Position numbers and translations under genes: made by a program. Shown here piece after piece: positions 12,036-24,833 of a stretch of DNA of 64,000 nucleotides. The stretch is from the NCBI GenBank assembly GCA_015178975.1, contig WHVD01000229.1, forward strand, positions 44,555-108,554. Reading direction: 5' to 3'. Source of the stretch: Hysterangium stoloniferum. Lineage: Eukaryota > Basidiomycota > Agaricomycetes > Hysterangiales > Hysterangiaceae. Every line of letters begins with the position of its first letter. Position 1 is the first letter of the stretch. The notes under the pieces were generated by a model, which ran no database searches, was not told the origin of the DNA, and saw only the letters and a list, made by a program, of their open reading frames with translations.

Positions 12036-12371
12036 TTGTACAGTTCAATTTTAAGCGACTCCGAAATGGATGCGGACTCGTCACTTGTCACCATTCTCTC
12101 GCCCCGACAAATACAGTCGCAAGCAGACAGAGGAGCGAATGTACGTCGTGCATCAAAATACCCAAGGTCGTCGTCCAACTCTCCTCTCCATGCATCGCAG
12201 AAAAGTCCAGGAAGTCGTGGAGAGCAGGGTTTGGGCTATTCGCTCGCACTGCCGTGCACGCAATTTCAGGTTCTGGATATTGTGAACTTAACGACAGTAA
12301 CCCCCGTATTAGCCTCGAGGCGTCATGAAACAATAAATGGGCTGATTTTGGGTTCTGAACTAGTCTTCTGA
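12036..12371 (+). CDS. Hypothetical Ser-rich open frame in block A
   Basis: An open frame of 111 codons, better started at the internal Met at 12066 (MDADSSLVTILSP), is kept in three of the four block A copies: complete here and inverted at 38231-38566, with its 3' part at 63255-63509. The copy at about 48180 is frameshifted. It contains a Ser-rich stretch (PRSSSNSPLHASQKSPGSRG). A possible intron starts at GTTCTGGATATTG and ends at TATTAG just before the shared end. I recognise no family. Because copies are young, conservation of the frame is weak evidence for coding, and the opposite strand is also largely open. Treat as tentative. Confidence 0.25.
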   Translation: MYSSILSDSEMDADSSLVTILSPRQIQSQADRGANVRRASKYPRSSSNSPLHASQKSPGSRGEQGLGYSLALPCTQFQVLDIVNLTTVTPVLASRRHETINGLILGSELVF

Positions 12372-13871
12372 TAACCGAATGATTTGAGACGGCAGGAACA
12401 ATGTTGTTGTGACAAAAACCGGCAATGCTCACACCCCAAACGCGGGAACACTGCCAGATCGTATATCGGACTAGACCACCGGCTTATATTTTCCCTTTCA
12501 TCGTACGAGCTTATTTTTCACCCACACGCGTATATATGTATGCGATGCTATGAAATACAACCTCAGTCGTTTCCCTACAGCCCCGCTGGGCAGCGGCTGA
12601 GTCTTGGGCGTCCGCTGCTCCTCTTCTATTCTAGCTCGGTCAAATTTTGTCAGTTGTGCTGTCTTTCTTTGTCCTCAAGGAGAAGAAGTGAAGCATTGGC
12701 CAACCCAATCAAAGCCAAACCATGAAGACTAAACATCCATCGACCTGACGCACCAACCTGGGAGCTCCCAAATCAAGCTCGGCCTCTTCCACTTTTATTT
12801 CATTTCCTTCCCATCCACATTCAATGTCCTCTCTCTTGTCACGTTCGTCGCATTATGAATAGGCTCCATCTTGGACAATGTCCTCCTACTCTCCCAATCT
12901 CCCAACCTCCCCAACTCAAACTCAAACCCAAACCCAAACCTGTCCCTTCAAAGACAGTTGCATCCTCTAAATATTCAAAGTAAATGGCACGCACATACCC
13001 TCTTGTCTTGTTGCGTCTGTTGCATCTCTTTCCTAGTCTCCTTCTCTCGAACCTTGCGTGGGTTTTAACAAGACACAGTTGGTAAACGAAAGAGCTTCTG
13101 GGACTTTGTCAACTATGAGCAGGTGCTGTAACTGCAACGGGACTGTTGGGAATTTCTTGTTCAGTCGTCATGGTGCAGTGTTTGGCAAGGCTTAGACTTT
13201 GGGCATGACCTCGAACTCGTCAACATACCTTATCGAAGGTGACGCGCAAGAAGATTTGCCCATGCTGCGTGACCCTGGTCGCAAGCTGTGTGATCCTTGC
13301 TGTGGTATTCTATGCAAAGCGGTCAGCCTGATGCCTGGATGCCTCAGATGCGATCAGTCGACTGGGTCAGGACTTAGGCAGCGGGGATCGGGAAAGCTGG
13401 CACCTATTCAGGCCGACACGGCTGATAATGATATTCGGTTTCTTCCGATACTTTTACCAAACCGTGCCTCCAATTTCTCCCCATACTAGCACGGCTCCCC
13501 ATGCAAACATTATCAGTATGGATTTACCCTCAAGTGATAGAGCCTTATAATCCTTTATTAATTTGAAGAGTTTATTCCCCAACGGAACGGTCGATTGTCT
13601 AAGGGTGCTTAAAGGTATTCGCCAAGGTGTGATAGGAATATCGAGGCGACAGCATAGCAGTCACCAGGAAGTTGCGGGGAACCATTTTAGCTGAAGTCGC
13701 TTACATGCGCCATCACTATTATGACTCTGCTGATCTTCGCTTCTTCGCTAGTGCCAAGCCCGGAAATAAAGGCGGTATACATATTTATGAGAAGCCATTT
13801 CCCCGGATATTGGATCTTAGGCGGGTAAGACGGCCTTCTTTAAAATGATTTTAGCATGAAATGGATCGCGT

Positions 13872-14298
13872 TTACCAGAAGCGAACATGCCTCAAGAGAT
13901 CCACCCCCTCTTTAACAATTATGTTCAATTGCCCCACTGTTAACTGTTGCAGTCTATTCCTTGTCTTTTCCCCCTCACCTGTGTCTGTGAGCCTTACAAC
14001 CCTCCTTTGGTGCTCCTCCACATGTTGCGAGTTGAAGAAGCACTTCCCAACCAAAATGGATATCTTGGTGTCGTAAAATAGCTTTTTCCCAATCCGCTCC
14101 ATTGCCAGACCACAAAAGTAACCGGGACCGACTTCGAACGTCCGTTGGATTACGAATGACAGATGCGAACCACCTAGTCATGGCTTCGCTTTCAATGTCG
14201 GATATGCCTTGCCCAATTCCTAATGAATCCAGCAAGCCTTGTGGCGGCTCCAGGCAAGTTGCAAAACCACGGCACTCAACGAAAAAACAGTCCGACAC
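13872..14298 (-). pseudogene. Unrecognised protein remnant in block A
   Basis: The minus strand reads through a protein-like stretch including AMTRWFASVIRNPTDV and LLLWSGNGADWEKA. The equivalent region on the plus strand of the inverted copy (about 36433-36700) keeps the same residues with a few changes and one stop. Two overlapping frames are open, so the true frame is uncertain. I do not recognise the family. It could be one exon of a decayed gene. Confidence 0.25.
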
Positions 14299-14460
14299 GA
14301 GGTCACGTTGGTTTAGAATACTTCATTTCCTTCTCACGATTACCACCGTTTAAGAGATGGACGTACCTTTAATTATGCACGACGCAGCACCTCAGTGATG
14401 TCTCAAGTGCTTGCACAGCGAGTATTTGGCCTAGGACACTCTGAAGACACAATACTCACA

Positions 14461-15336
14461 GGTCACTACCTTGTCCGTATCCATGATTATTGACCCCTTC
14501 ACTCCGGACTGTCGTTGTAGCCGCCAGCGGGTCCGCACTGGAATGAAAAGACGCGCTGGGGAACTCGACACTGTACCCCGCTTGAAGATATCTTTTCCAA
14601 CTCAATACCTACGATATACGAAAGCGGGGAGGACATACAAAATGTGTGCCTATATTCCTGCTACTTCATATCTCTCCTGGCAAACCCCGACGAACACAGT
14701 GATCGCTGCGGACGAAGAGTGATAGCTTTCCTGACCGTTGTGTGGGGCGATGCTGCATTGACTGTACCCCTATACGTAACGTGCACTTCAAGCATCACAG
14801 ATTCCATGTAATTGCAATCCATATAGCCTATCTACCTGCCATAGATTTCTTTTTCAAATCGTTGGTGATGTTATTATATACTCAGATGTCACCTCGATAT
14901 CAATCGGTGTGCTGTTTCAGCTTGGTGTTCTCTTCCCCTTGCGCACGGTGGCAGCTCGGATGCCCGCGCTTTTCGGTTCTCTCACCTTTTACAGGAATCA
15001 TACTACTGGCAGTGATTTTGAACACACGTAGCATGGATAGCAGTACCTCGATAATGATCAGAGTGTGTGATTTCCACATTCACCCCAGACATTTTCATAT
15101 TATATTGTTAGACGATATATCAATCGTTGATTAGTATTTTCAGATGGTGACACCGTCATCTTCAACACTATTTAGCTAGTAGTCACAACGAATGATGGTA
15201 TATGATTACGGTAAAGTCGGAACTGTCGGAACTACGCCGGGAGATAATAAATATATATGTTGTACTTTCGGGTTTGACCATTGAACACGAAGTCCATGTT
15301 TCAAAGCATCTGCGAGATAAGTCGGCGTAGAGTCGC
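14461..15336. other. Region without a recognised gene
   Basis: Single-copy within the window. A stretch at about 14640-14790 reads as a plausible protein piece on the plus strand (containing SLLANPDEHSDRCGRR) but has no clear exon partners and no motif I recognise. The downstream part to 15336 is AT-rich with no convincing gene. Confidence 0.3.
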
Positions 15337-15440
15337 GCCATACCGGCACCTGCCCCTGCCTCCCCTGGCCTCCGCGACGCCTCATTCGAGTAGGGCTACC
15401 CCGGTAGACGTGATTGCTCTGTTTGCCGAGAGCAACTGAT
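15337..15440 (+). pseudogene. 3' relic of the Pro-rich secreted protein gene
   Basis: The last 30 or so codons match the end of the gene at 54274: HSSRATPVDVI followed by ALFAESN and a TGA stop. The signal peptide and the 18-bp repeat array are absent; the sequence upstream of about 15337 is unrelated. This marks the left edge of a duplicated block that continues to 16870 and matches 54690-56240. Confidence 0.7.
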
Positions 15441-17161
15441 CGCCTCACGGTTTCACTGGTACGTCAAAAGGTTTACTACCCGAAGAATGTAGCTGATTCC
15501 AGCTTATTTTCAGATCGTATTGAACAAGCATCATTTACCGAATATTCCTTTAACCTCTCTTCCCTTGATGTGAACATTCCTTCAACGTGTTTTTCCTTCC
15601 ACAGAACCTGCCTGTTGTGTCGCTCCCACCTTCCCCGCTCCCCTTCACACGCTTGCCCATTTACTAGTATAATCTGACGATGTAGTGCAGCGTATTTTGT
15701 CAAATTTGAAACCCCATGTTGAATAAAAATCCTAGCCGCCACTTCGCCTCTAGGGTATTATGGCATGTGAAGCGAGACATATTCAGGCAGTTTTGCGACC
15801 TCTGCAGGCCATCCAGCATCTAATTCCGTAATGACTGAAATATGGCGTGTTTTTCACTTCCCTGCAACCAATCGTTGTTCCGTGACAAGTCATGTAATTT
15901 CAAAATTATTGACAAGATGAGATTGTTTTTGGGCTTCAGTTCACTGCAGCTTAATATTATGTAGCTCCAGATATAGGGGTTTAACATTGCATGTAATATT
16001 ATAATGTATACAGTAGATACCGCAACCAATCTGTGACAGCCTAAAGTGAGGGTAATAGAGCATTCAGAATCCTGAGAACGATTTTGTCCGTGTTTCGGGC
16101 AGGGAATTTGGCAAGTGAATCATGTGGCACAGCATACTGTGTACCTCCGCGACAATATTTATGGCCAGATTCCTGCATCCACGACTGTGATGATCCCTAA
16201 TGCCCTCCGGTTGCTTGTCTTTACGCCTCCTGCATGTAGTCGGAAAATTCATGGTGTCGTTCACTATACCCTCTGAGGTAGACCCCTCGCCAGTGTCTCA
16301 GCCAGAGTATTAAGGTGGCCCAGCGATAGCTATATTTAATAAAATACTGTCTGATTTGTTCATCCTGTTTCGCTACCTTCCCTTATAATTCGCTGTTCGT
16401 CCACTATACCGTCTTCACATGACCACCGTGAATCAAAATTATTATAATTTTAAAAACGGTCCAAATAAAACAAACTGCCCATAAGTAAAACCCACACCTG
16501 TTCTACATCTCGCTCAACCAGCCCCATCTACTACAATTCCATCGTGTCCATGGTGAGGTCCAACGGTGTTGCCGTGGGCAGCTCGGGTAGCCGCTGCCTC
16601 GCCATTAGCCCCGTCTGCTGCAATTCTCCCATCACCGCCCGCCTCTATTGGACACGGGAACTCAACCAGAGTGCACCATTGCAAATATGTAAGAGTAATA
16701 TAGTTAACTGATACTTTCAGCATTGGGAGATTTAACAGCGAAAATTGAGCGGAAGTCATATCCATTACTGAAAGAGTTGAAAATATCACAAGTTTCATCT
16801 CATCCATCTTTATTCTTCATTACCAAAGGCACAAGTGACTTATCGCTACAACGCCATATGTCAGCTAGCACATCATGATACTTTTCATTCTAATGGATGA
16901 ACTATTGAGAAGATCGTGCGTCTCTTCTTTAATGACGAATGATCGATCTAATCCATTGTATTCCAGCAGTTCCACTACTGACATAGTCCACACTGCGACT
17001 AGGGTTTTGAATATGAGTGTGTCGTTGGTGGGATCAACACTGCATTTCCCCCTACCAATCCGGCGCACTATCCCAGGGCACAGCCAATAACAAATACAGC
17101 GCCTCGACATGCGAAAGAGCAACTATCTCTCACCATCCACTAATACCATCGACCATCGCTC
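15441..17161. repeat. Duplicated block upstream of family M (type 2)
   Basis: This block matches 54784-56460 nearly base for base with small indels, and its last part also matches about 23040-23370. It links the Pro-rich gene to family M copies. A minus-strand stretch at 16514-16807 is open but not kept open in the sister copy, so I do not call a gene. The last 300 bp should contain the promoter of the M gene at 17162. Confidence 0.6.
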
Positions 17162-20100
17162 ATGGACATTGCAGCCATTGTTGTCAAAGTCGCTGGCGAT
17201 GCCGTTCCAGTACCTGGCTTAAAGAGTGCAGCGACCCTTCTTTTGGAGATTATGAACGCTATAAAGGTGGGTCGTCTGCATCAACACTAGTTTGAGAGCT
17301 GATGTGGATCATGATTCACAAGCACCAGGCAAGCGGGGAGCAAAACGAGAGATTGAATAACCTTGTCTGGACAACTGGACGTCGCCTCGTCGCTTTCCAC
17401 GATCAGCTGAGGGGGAAGTGGGAGAATATCCCGGGCAATTTCAAAACTATATTGGACGATTATCAGAAGTGGGAACTTGAGACTCGCTGAGTAACCGTAC
17501 CTGACGAATAAATTGTTTTTTTTCAGTGCACTTGAGGATGTTCTTGAGCTTGCAAGGTCATACAAACCAAGCCAAGGTCTTAAATCACACGTATCTTGGA
17601 TGCGACAACGCGAAAAGTCTATCGGCAAACTGGAAAGGCGATTGGAAGAAGCGGGGAAAGAGGCCATGGTGCGTACTGAAAGTGACACTCAAGAGTCGTT
17701 CGTTACATATTGGCTCTTAGATGTGCATTTTGCTGGATACTTCATTAGCCGTCGCTCAACTCGTAGCCGTCGATGATACCAGAATGGACGATACCATCCC
17801 CGATTCGTTTTCGTCGGCCACGGTCAGAGGAAGAAACGATATTAGTGAACACGTACGCCCGTTCTGTCATCTGAAAGATCATGCCCGTGGGCTTATAGTA
17901 ATGATATAGTGTTTGGTTCATAGAAGGAATTTCCAACTGTTACGCTCTTATCGGTCACGAACCACATTGATTATGACTATGAAAAGGCAGGAAATCATGG
18001 GGTCACCTTGCGGTGGAATGTCAAACTTTGTGAAGCAAAGGCTGAAAGTGACGGTAAGTCGGTATTGGTCAAAATGTACGAAGGCGGGAGACCCACGTGG
18101 GATTTGAGACACAAAGAGGTACGAGTTCTGCTTTGGCTGGTGTGGATTTCAAAAACTATTTGCAACATATCACACTTTTGATATAGTTTCAACGCGACCT
18201 CACTCCCTATCAAGACGTGTGGTAAGAATGTCACACGTCAGATTAAATAACCCAAGTAGTCCAATCACATTTATGTCCAGGGATGCCAGCATTGCTGAGT
18301 TCTTGGGTTACAGTAACGCACAAGACAATGTACTTTTCCAAGTTTTCCGTAATCCGGGCACTGAACCTGAGGACGCATGTCAATGGCTCGAACGCACTAG
18401 ATCATCCGATGTGAAAGAAACCATTTTTGGACTATGGGAGATGGTGAATGAAATCACTCGCGATATTTACAAGCTAACGCGATGTATTTTAGAGGGATTC
18501 TTACTATGTGTGACAATGTGACATTAGGAATTAGTTGAATTCTGTACAAACAACGAAATTCTTATTGACGAGCTCGTTCGTTAATGCGACTGACATCAGA
18601 CGTCAATGATAACGTTGTCTGTTCAGTTTTATCTTCCCGGTGATTCAATTGTGACTGTCACAGACTGTCCTGCCAATCGCCGTCCTCTGAAGCTTGTGTT
18701 TACCGGAACACTGTTTAGCCGTGACCCATCAAGGGACTACAGATGGGATCCGGGTATTTATACCAGTGATGTTGAAGACAAAAGGCACCGCATATATGTG
18801 GCAGGGTCAACATATTTGGGACTGTCTGAATAACGGTGATACCGGTGCGGTAACAACATGATCGGTCGTCACGATCAGGCTCCACTCATCCACACGTCTC
18901 ACATATGAGCACATGGTCCTTTTATTTATGTAGAATATATAAAGGGATAACCTACATAGCTTAACCTCAGTCCGTTATACTTATACGAGACTGAGGTGAG
19001 CACAGAACGATCCTTTCTCTCTTAGTATATGCGCTTACTGTATACAATAGCTCTTCTTAGGTACACATTATATGAGTCCGTTATACTTATACGAGACTGA
19101 GCTCTTCTTAGGACTATATATTTAACAAGTGACTCTAGGATCAATCCATCATCACCCGACAACATCGTAGACTTATTCATGTCCGCGGTGTATTCATGGT
19201 GTCTTGGCACTGCTTTAATGGATGAACAACTTCGAAGCTCGCCCACCATTCATCAATTGGCCAATCTGCTACTGGACTTCGACTTTCTGCGACCAATTAC
19301 GGGCTATATGGAGAACGAAGATCTGGGGTCCATCGCGTTGTGGGACGTGGGCTATCGGGATAAAGATACAGGCCATTTTGTAGTGTGTGGGAATCTACAT
19401 GAGTGGTTCTCTGAAGCCCTCGGTATAGAACCGTCAGTCGAGGTTTGCGTTTACCTCCACGAGGGAATGTGTAGATATTTAGACGAGCGTGAGAGTGTAA
19501 CAATACCAGGTGGAAAACCAATGAGAAGGTATTTTTCGAGCTAGCACACTGACCCGATCGTTGCTCAGTTTTCTGCCGCGGAGATATACCTATGATATCG
19601 GGGAAGTCAGCATTGAGGATTTCTGCCGGCCCAGTGTCTATATCGCAGACTTCGGCCCGTCGTCTGAAGGGCAGAAAGCGTGGAGAGCATACGCACCGCT
19701 TTACATAGAGGAAAATGGGATCAAGGGTGTCCTTCCACACGAGTTGATGATCAGTAAGCACAGAAGTCTTTTGGGAATGATATTGACCCCTTTGTGACAA
19801 CAGTAAACCATTTTAGGACAACAGTAGTTGTGGAAATGCCTCAGAATCTGTTTGTTTCACTTCCCCCTTCATCAATGTCAGAGCCTGACAGAGTAATCTA
19901 GTCACTCCGGAGATGTGGAACCGCGTACCATATTCCTGTTTGAACCTACTTCTCCACGTTATCTGGCCCCGAGGGGGGACCTGTCCTAGATGTGCAGTTG
20001 CGCGCTTGTTATGATGCGGAGCCCAGTTGGAGTAATGACCTCGTGTGGCCGGACACGGTATTTGAACCAGACCCGTGAGCGTCGATATTGTCCTTAAGTA

Positions 20101-20224
20101 ATAGTATTAACGTCTTGAATAAGACGGGTATATTACTTTCAGCTACCTAGGTGCATATGGCAGGAAGATTAATCTCGGACACGATCACACCCATCTCCCG
20201 TCAAGTCTAGCTATATCGTTCTGA
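17162..20224 (+). pseudogene. Family M gene, copy 2, broken
   Basis: Full-length copy with the 12-exon layout. Exons 1-3 (17162-17266, 17329-17468, 17527-17668) are intact and encode the MLKL-like N-terminus. Exon 4 starts at 17721 and carries a nonsense TAG at 17907-17909 plus a one-base loss near 17947 (CTCTTATCGG against CACCTTATCGG elsewhere). The end of exon 6 and the start of intron 6 lost about 33 bp. Exon 8 is interrupted by a solo LTR (18770-19127). Exon 11 lost 5 bp at about 19960, shifting the frame. At least four independent lesions make it a pseudogene. Confidence 0.75.
18770..19127 (-). mobile_element. Solo LTR (358 bp) in exon 8 of M copy 2
   Basis: Starts TGTTGAAG and ends TTTAACA, with AGTGA duplicated at 18765-18769 and 19128-19132. 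Sister copies are uninterrupted here. Compared with the LTR at 29250 it is in the opposite orientation: both carry two copies of a near-palindromic motif (CGTATAA...TATAACGGACTG in the minus-strand reading; 18968-18995 and 19074-19101 here). A TTTATATA-type TATA box is visible on the minus strand near 18945. Confidence 0.8.
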
Positions 20225-20368
20225 GACATAAAAGCCCTTTATTTACTAGAGCTCTGGATCTCTGCCCATAATTCAATTGTGAACAGAAGATGTAAGAATA
20301 CGTGTTTGTTAATTTTCAAAAATAACTACAAAGAAAGTAGTTCTTCGCCGTAACTGTGTGACATCGCG
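20225..20368. other. Short intergenic spacer, M copy 2 to Ubp14 pseudogene
   Basis: Matches 4195-4360. Contains ATAAAAGC near 20227 and an AT-rich run. No gene seen. Confidence 0.35.
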
Positions 20369-22312
20369 TAACATGTGCTGGAGTCCTGCGTCTTGCGCTC
20401 ATTCTTCCACCTAGACTTTCTCGCCTTCCTAGCCCTCGTCTTTCAAAATATTTTCAGAGAGAAGAAACACCCCAATGCTTTGACAAACAAGTATGTCTCC
20501 TTTCTTCCAATGGAGATGAGATTTCACTTATTATGCTTACGCCCTAACCACAAGATCTAATAGGATCTACTTGAAGGCATCGACGTGTTCCTCCCGTGCT
20601 TGGATAGAGAGCGTGTGGGGGGCGATGTGACGCGGATGCATGTGCAGCTCCATTGTGGGATGCTTGGGTATCCGTGTATGTGAAGAGCATGCTGGAACCG
20701 AACCAGAAACGAGTGAGTAGGGTGTTTTTTTTCTTCTATGAACGGCTGAGTATGAGCTGGGTTGTTTTGATGATTGAGTTGGTGGCGTTGGTGATAGAAC
20801 AGTCGCGGACCGCCGCTTAACCTTGCTACTGTCGAGGACACGGAGAAGGACAATTATGAGTGTATGCCGACAGTGAGATATTGGGCTTGTCATGGACACG
20901 GAACGACGTCATTTCTTGACAAGTCGAATGATCCTGAGGTCCGTCATACTCGTGTAATGTTTTCGAGCCTGTCTCCCCTGCAAGACTGACGGACTGCGCA
21001 ATCTCGGAAACAGTTGCTACACGGCATCAACATCGATTCTCACACTTCCAGCCTTCCGCACATACCATCCCTGATCCTTTCTCTCCCGCGCATGTTCCTG
21101 CACCTAAGAGCTCCCCATATCCTGTTTTCACTCTCAGATGCGCAAGATCGCGGACCTAATCCGTTCAGGCTGGTTATCCCACCCTCGCAACCATTTTCCC
21201 GTCTCACACCGGCGCGACACCACTGCCCGTATTCCAAGAACCCATGTAAACCCACCATGTTCAAATCCCTCATCGGAAGAGTCCACGAAAAAATCTCGAT
21301 GACGAAACAGCAAGACGCGCAAGAGTTCTTCGCATATAAATTCTTAAAGTCCTGCGTCAACACGCTAAACACACGTCCCGGAGTCGGAGCCTACTGTCAT
21401 CTTCTGCTTTGAGGTAGAAGAAGTATGTAGTGCAAGGAGGTTTGCGCTATCGCGTGGACGAGCAAGATGATCTGAGGGTGGGTATCCGATCCCGGCTTTA
21501 GAGGGGTATTGTATGCGCGGGGGAAGCTGCGTGAGTGCATAGGGGACAGGATGGGTAACCTGCGGTGGAGTATTCGTACCGCGGTGCGAGGTAGGGGTTC
21601 CACCGCAGACGTGAGATAGTGTCGTCTCAGTACTATAGGCTGATACCGACCGACCAGGTCGTGGATGTGTTTCCAGACGTGTACGTGTTGCGGCTTTCCC
21701 TGACATCTTTGTTGTACATGCGACGAATTTTCTGCATGTGAGGTGGGTGCCTACAAAACGTGGTCAGCGGTGGTTATTCTCTCTTCAACGCGTGTCATAG
21801 ACAAGGAGAGAGGCCCGTGACGAATCGAGTCATCCTCAGGTACGTCATGTCATACTCGCCTCATGGATTTGAGCCTGTCGTCTCTCAAGGACTGACAGGA
21901 CTCAGGAATCTGGGAGCCAGTGGCGACATGGCATCCACCCTACCACTCAATATGCACAATTCCAGCCTTCCGCATATACTATCCCCTATCCTTTCTCACC
22001 CACGCCTGTACTTGCACCCAACAGCTCCTCGCGCCTTGCATCGCCTGGCTTAACTCCGGCCTCCCAATCTTCAATACCGCCCCGTTCGCAGCCATTCCCT
22101 ACCGGTCATTGTCAGAAGGCATTCTTTGGTACCGAGGAGGCGGTTGTTGTGGTTGATTGGACAGGTGGAAGTTCTGGGTGTGTCATTGATGATATTAGAC
22201 ACCGTCGTTCGCCCGTCTTTCTTTTGTCATTACAGGCAGCAATAACCCTTCGGTGCAGTCGAAAGTTGCGCCGGCAAGTGATAGTGTGCCTGAACCCTCT
22301 GTGAAGTAGATA
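20369..22312 (+). pseudogene. Ubp14/USP5-type ubiquitin protease pseudogene, unit 2
   Basis: Same order of pieces as the other units. An ATG starts MCWSPASCAHSSS, the likely original N-terminal region. The zinc-finger core is interrupted and out of frame. The linker reads TEKDNYECMPTV. The Cys box has decayed to CNLGNSC-equivalent sequence with a changed base (ACATGG to ACACGG) near 21020. FKSLIGRVHEKISMTKQQDA runs into QEFFAYKF at about 21255-21345. A second, degraded Cys box (about 21895) and a UBA-like piece follow, with the last codons near 22312. Multiple frameshifts and missing segments preclude function. Confidence 0.75.
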
Positions 22313-23374
22313 GCTATGATGGAGGATATGGGATGTCCGTTATATGGCAAGTAACTACACGCATACATGCATGCATACAATAAATATATGTCTTCTGTGA
22401 ACATAATAATGAACATCTCACGATAAAGCACCACTGCAACATATAAGATTCGGATCGGAGAAGGATCGATGGGATATTATTTTCTAACCTGCAACTAACT
22501 ATCGAGATTGGTCATAAATGTCGGGAATGATATGGGTACGAGGGTTTCGAGCGAAGCGAAACATATATATGGTTACCATTAGAGTCCATGCCATTTTGCA
22601 TGCGGAGGTCTTTCCAAAGATTCAACGCAGTGTAATGATTCTATAGTGATGTTGATAAATTACATTGTGGAGGCCCGGTAGAATTTGTGATTTGCACAGG
22701 GAGCGTAAGTAAAGGGCAAAACAAAGCCTATGTGACTACAATGCATTATTTAATTTTATGTGGGACTACATGCGATGACGAAGAAGAAGGTGGAAATATT
22801 CAATGGGATTGTTGACTGAAGAAACACGATCAATGGCTAATTACCCTCACTCAGCTATCATATTTTACAACGGTTTTGATGGATTTTACACTTACACTTG
22901 GAAATAATGACGTTATTTCTATCATCTTCTTTGTTAAATAGTGACTTGTTCTTAAAAATTTATTGGTCGAAGATTTGGATGCCGAATTTCAGGTATGAAA
23001 TTTGACATATACAGGCTAGCTTGTGTTGGATACACGGAAGCCACCACTGGCTCGCCAGATTGCACCACTCCAATTGTGTAAAAGTAATATTACTGAATTG
23101 AACATATACCTAACACCGGTGATCCTGACCTGCTCTCAGGACACCAGGTAGTCGTGTTGTAGCAGTGGGAAATTTAACAGAGAAACTTGAGTTGAAGTCA
23201 TATCCATTCAAAGTTACAAAGATATCACAAGTTCCATCTCATCCATATGTCTCAAGTTTTACCCGATACACAATACTAGCTCCAATTTGCAAAGGACAAG
23301 GCGAGAGACAACTGTTCAGAAGGCACAACTGGCCTTCGCTACAACGCCATATGTCAGTTAGCACAGGTACTTGA
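22313..23374. repeat. Block T (unit tail), copy 2, plus a piece of the type 2 upstream block
   Basis: The first 700 bp match 32217-32660, 41768-42300 and 61675-62050. From about 23040 it resembles 16640-16870 (the type 2 upstream block), with inserted sequence. No gene is seen. The block ends where a truncated M copy begins. Confidence 0.55.
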
Positions 23375-24015
23375 CTCGTTTTCGTCGGTCACGGGAAGAG
23401 GAAGAAACGATATTAGAGAACGCGTACGCCCGTTCTGTCATCATGAAGGTCACGCCCGTGGGCTCGTCTTAATGAAGTATTTGGTCGATCGAAGGGACTT
23501 GCAACTGCTACACACCATATCCATTGCGAACCATAATTATTATGATGATTAAAAGGCAGGAAATCATCGGGCCGCCTTGCGGTGGAGTGTCAAACCTCGT
23601 GAAGCGAAGACTGAAAGTCGGTATTGGTCAAAATGTACGAAGGCGGGAGACCCACGTGGGATTTGAGACACAAAAAGGTATGAGCTCTCTCTTGTTTGGA
23701 TATCAGACACTATTTGAAACATATCACACTTTTTATATAGTTTCAACGCGACCTCAATTCCTATCAGGACCTGTGATAAGAATGCGACACGTCAAATTAC
23801 ATAACCCAAGCAGTCCAATCACACTTATGTTTAGGGACGCGGGCTGCCGAGTTCTTGGGCTACAGTAACACACAAGACAATGTACTTTTCCAAGTTTTCC
23901 GTATCTGGGCTCTGAACCTGAAGACGCATGCAAATGGCTCGAACGCACTAGATCATCCGATGTGAGAGAAACCATTTTGGGACTATGGGACATGGTGAAT
24001 GAAATTACTCGCGAT
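23375..24015 (+). pseudogene. Truncated family M copy (exons 4-6)
   Basis: Begins inside exon 4 at the DSFSSVTGRG-equivalent codons. The upstream sequence ends in AGCACAGGTACTTGA, which resembles the upstream region of full copies, so exons 1-3 are deleted. Exon 4 has small deletions, exon 6 is shifted by a base loss near 23910, and the copy stops at about 24015, where the AT-rich block begins. It shares its 5' junction with the copies at 32677 and 42317. Confidence 0.7.
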
Positions 24016-24833
24016 AAGGTACATTCAGATCTCCCAAGTGAGAATAGCGAGTTAAAAAATACCCAGAATCAACTAAAACATACAGATGATTTCTAATATA
24101 CATGTACACATGATAGTAAGAACAGAAGATAGGAATCATGCGTCTCGATTTGCCATTAAACAATAAACATCACAGTCAATATAGAGTAGTATCTGTTGAG
24201 AACGGTTCGACTCTATATGAGTCCGGACGTTCGGAATGAGGTGGCCGTAATTTCCCCATACGAAGACTTTGCCGAAACACCGCTTCCTGATCAAATGCTA
24301 AGTTGCCGGGACGCGTCGCTGGTTAGGAACTTTTGTCCCGCGTCATATGCCCCGCACACGCCGCTGTAGTGTGAGTGGCGCGCAAAAGATATTTCCCGTT
24401 CAAACCTTGCAAGGTTGTTGAGTGCGGCAAAAGGACTTTTGCATCTCTAACAGGACATTGGTGAATATGCCAGATCATTGCAAAACAACAAAGTTAACAT
24501 AATTTATCTGAAAATTTCAAATTTATTTTAATATTAGTGGAAGAAATTTTACACCCTCTTCACTAGATACTTGCCAAAACACAAGGATTACGAACCTTTG
24601 ATTATTTGATCTTATATCAATCAGTTCAGCAGTCCGGTGAATTTCATTGTAGCGGCAATCACTGAAATTGGTCGGGTATGCATTTATGTGGGGGAAATAC
24701 AGCCACCCTTTGGAAAGAGATGGAAGATGCAAGGAGTGCTCAGGAAGAATTGGATACCTCATCCGCTACCGTGACGTCACTGAGAATCAGTACCGAATTT
24801 AAAAAATGTAGTGTGGCAAATCTACTGCCCGAT
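24016..24833. repeat. Repeated AT-rich block, copy 2
   Basis: Matches 6250-7057 and 42905-43455. No gene seen. Confidence 0.5.

Larger units (their letters stand above)
10910..14460. repeat. Block A, copy 1
   Basis: This segment recurs inverted at about 36200-39345, directly at 44880-49985 (with a transposon insertion) and at 62350-64000 (cut by the window end). Similarity extends through coding-like and non-coding parts alike, indicating recent segmental duplication. A 337-bp stretch (11276-11612) present here and in copy 3 is missing from copies 2 and 4. Two conserved short coding-like pieces are listed separately. Confidence 0.7.

Noticed and set aside
14742..15134. A 130-codon plus-strand frame
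   Set aside because: No motif, no paralogue and unusual composition; AT-rich sequence gives such frames by chance.
16514..16807. Minus-strand 97-codon frame in the type 2 upstream block
   Set aside because: The duplicate at 55741-56131 has stops and an insertion in the same frame.
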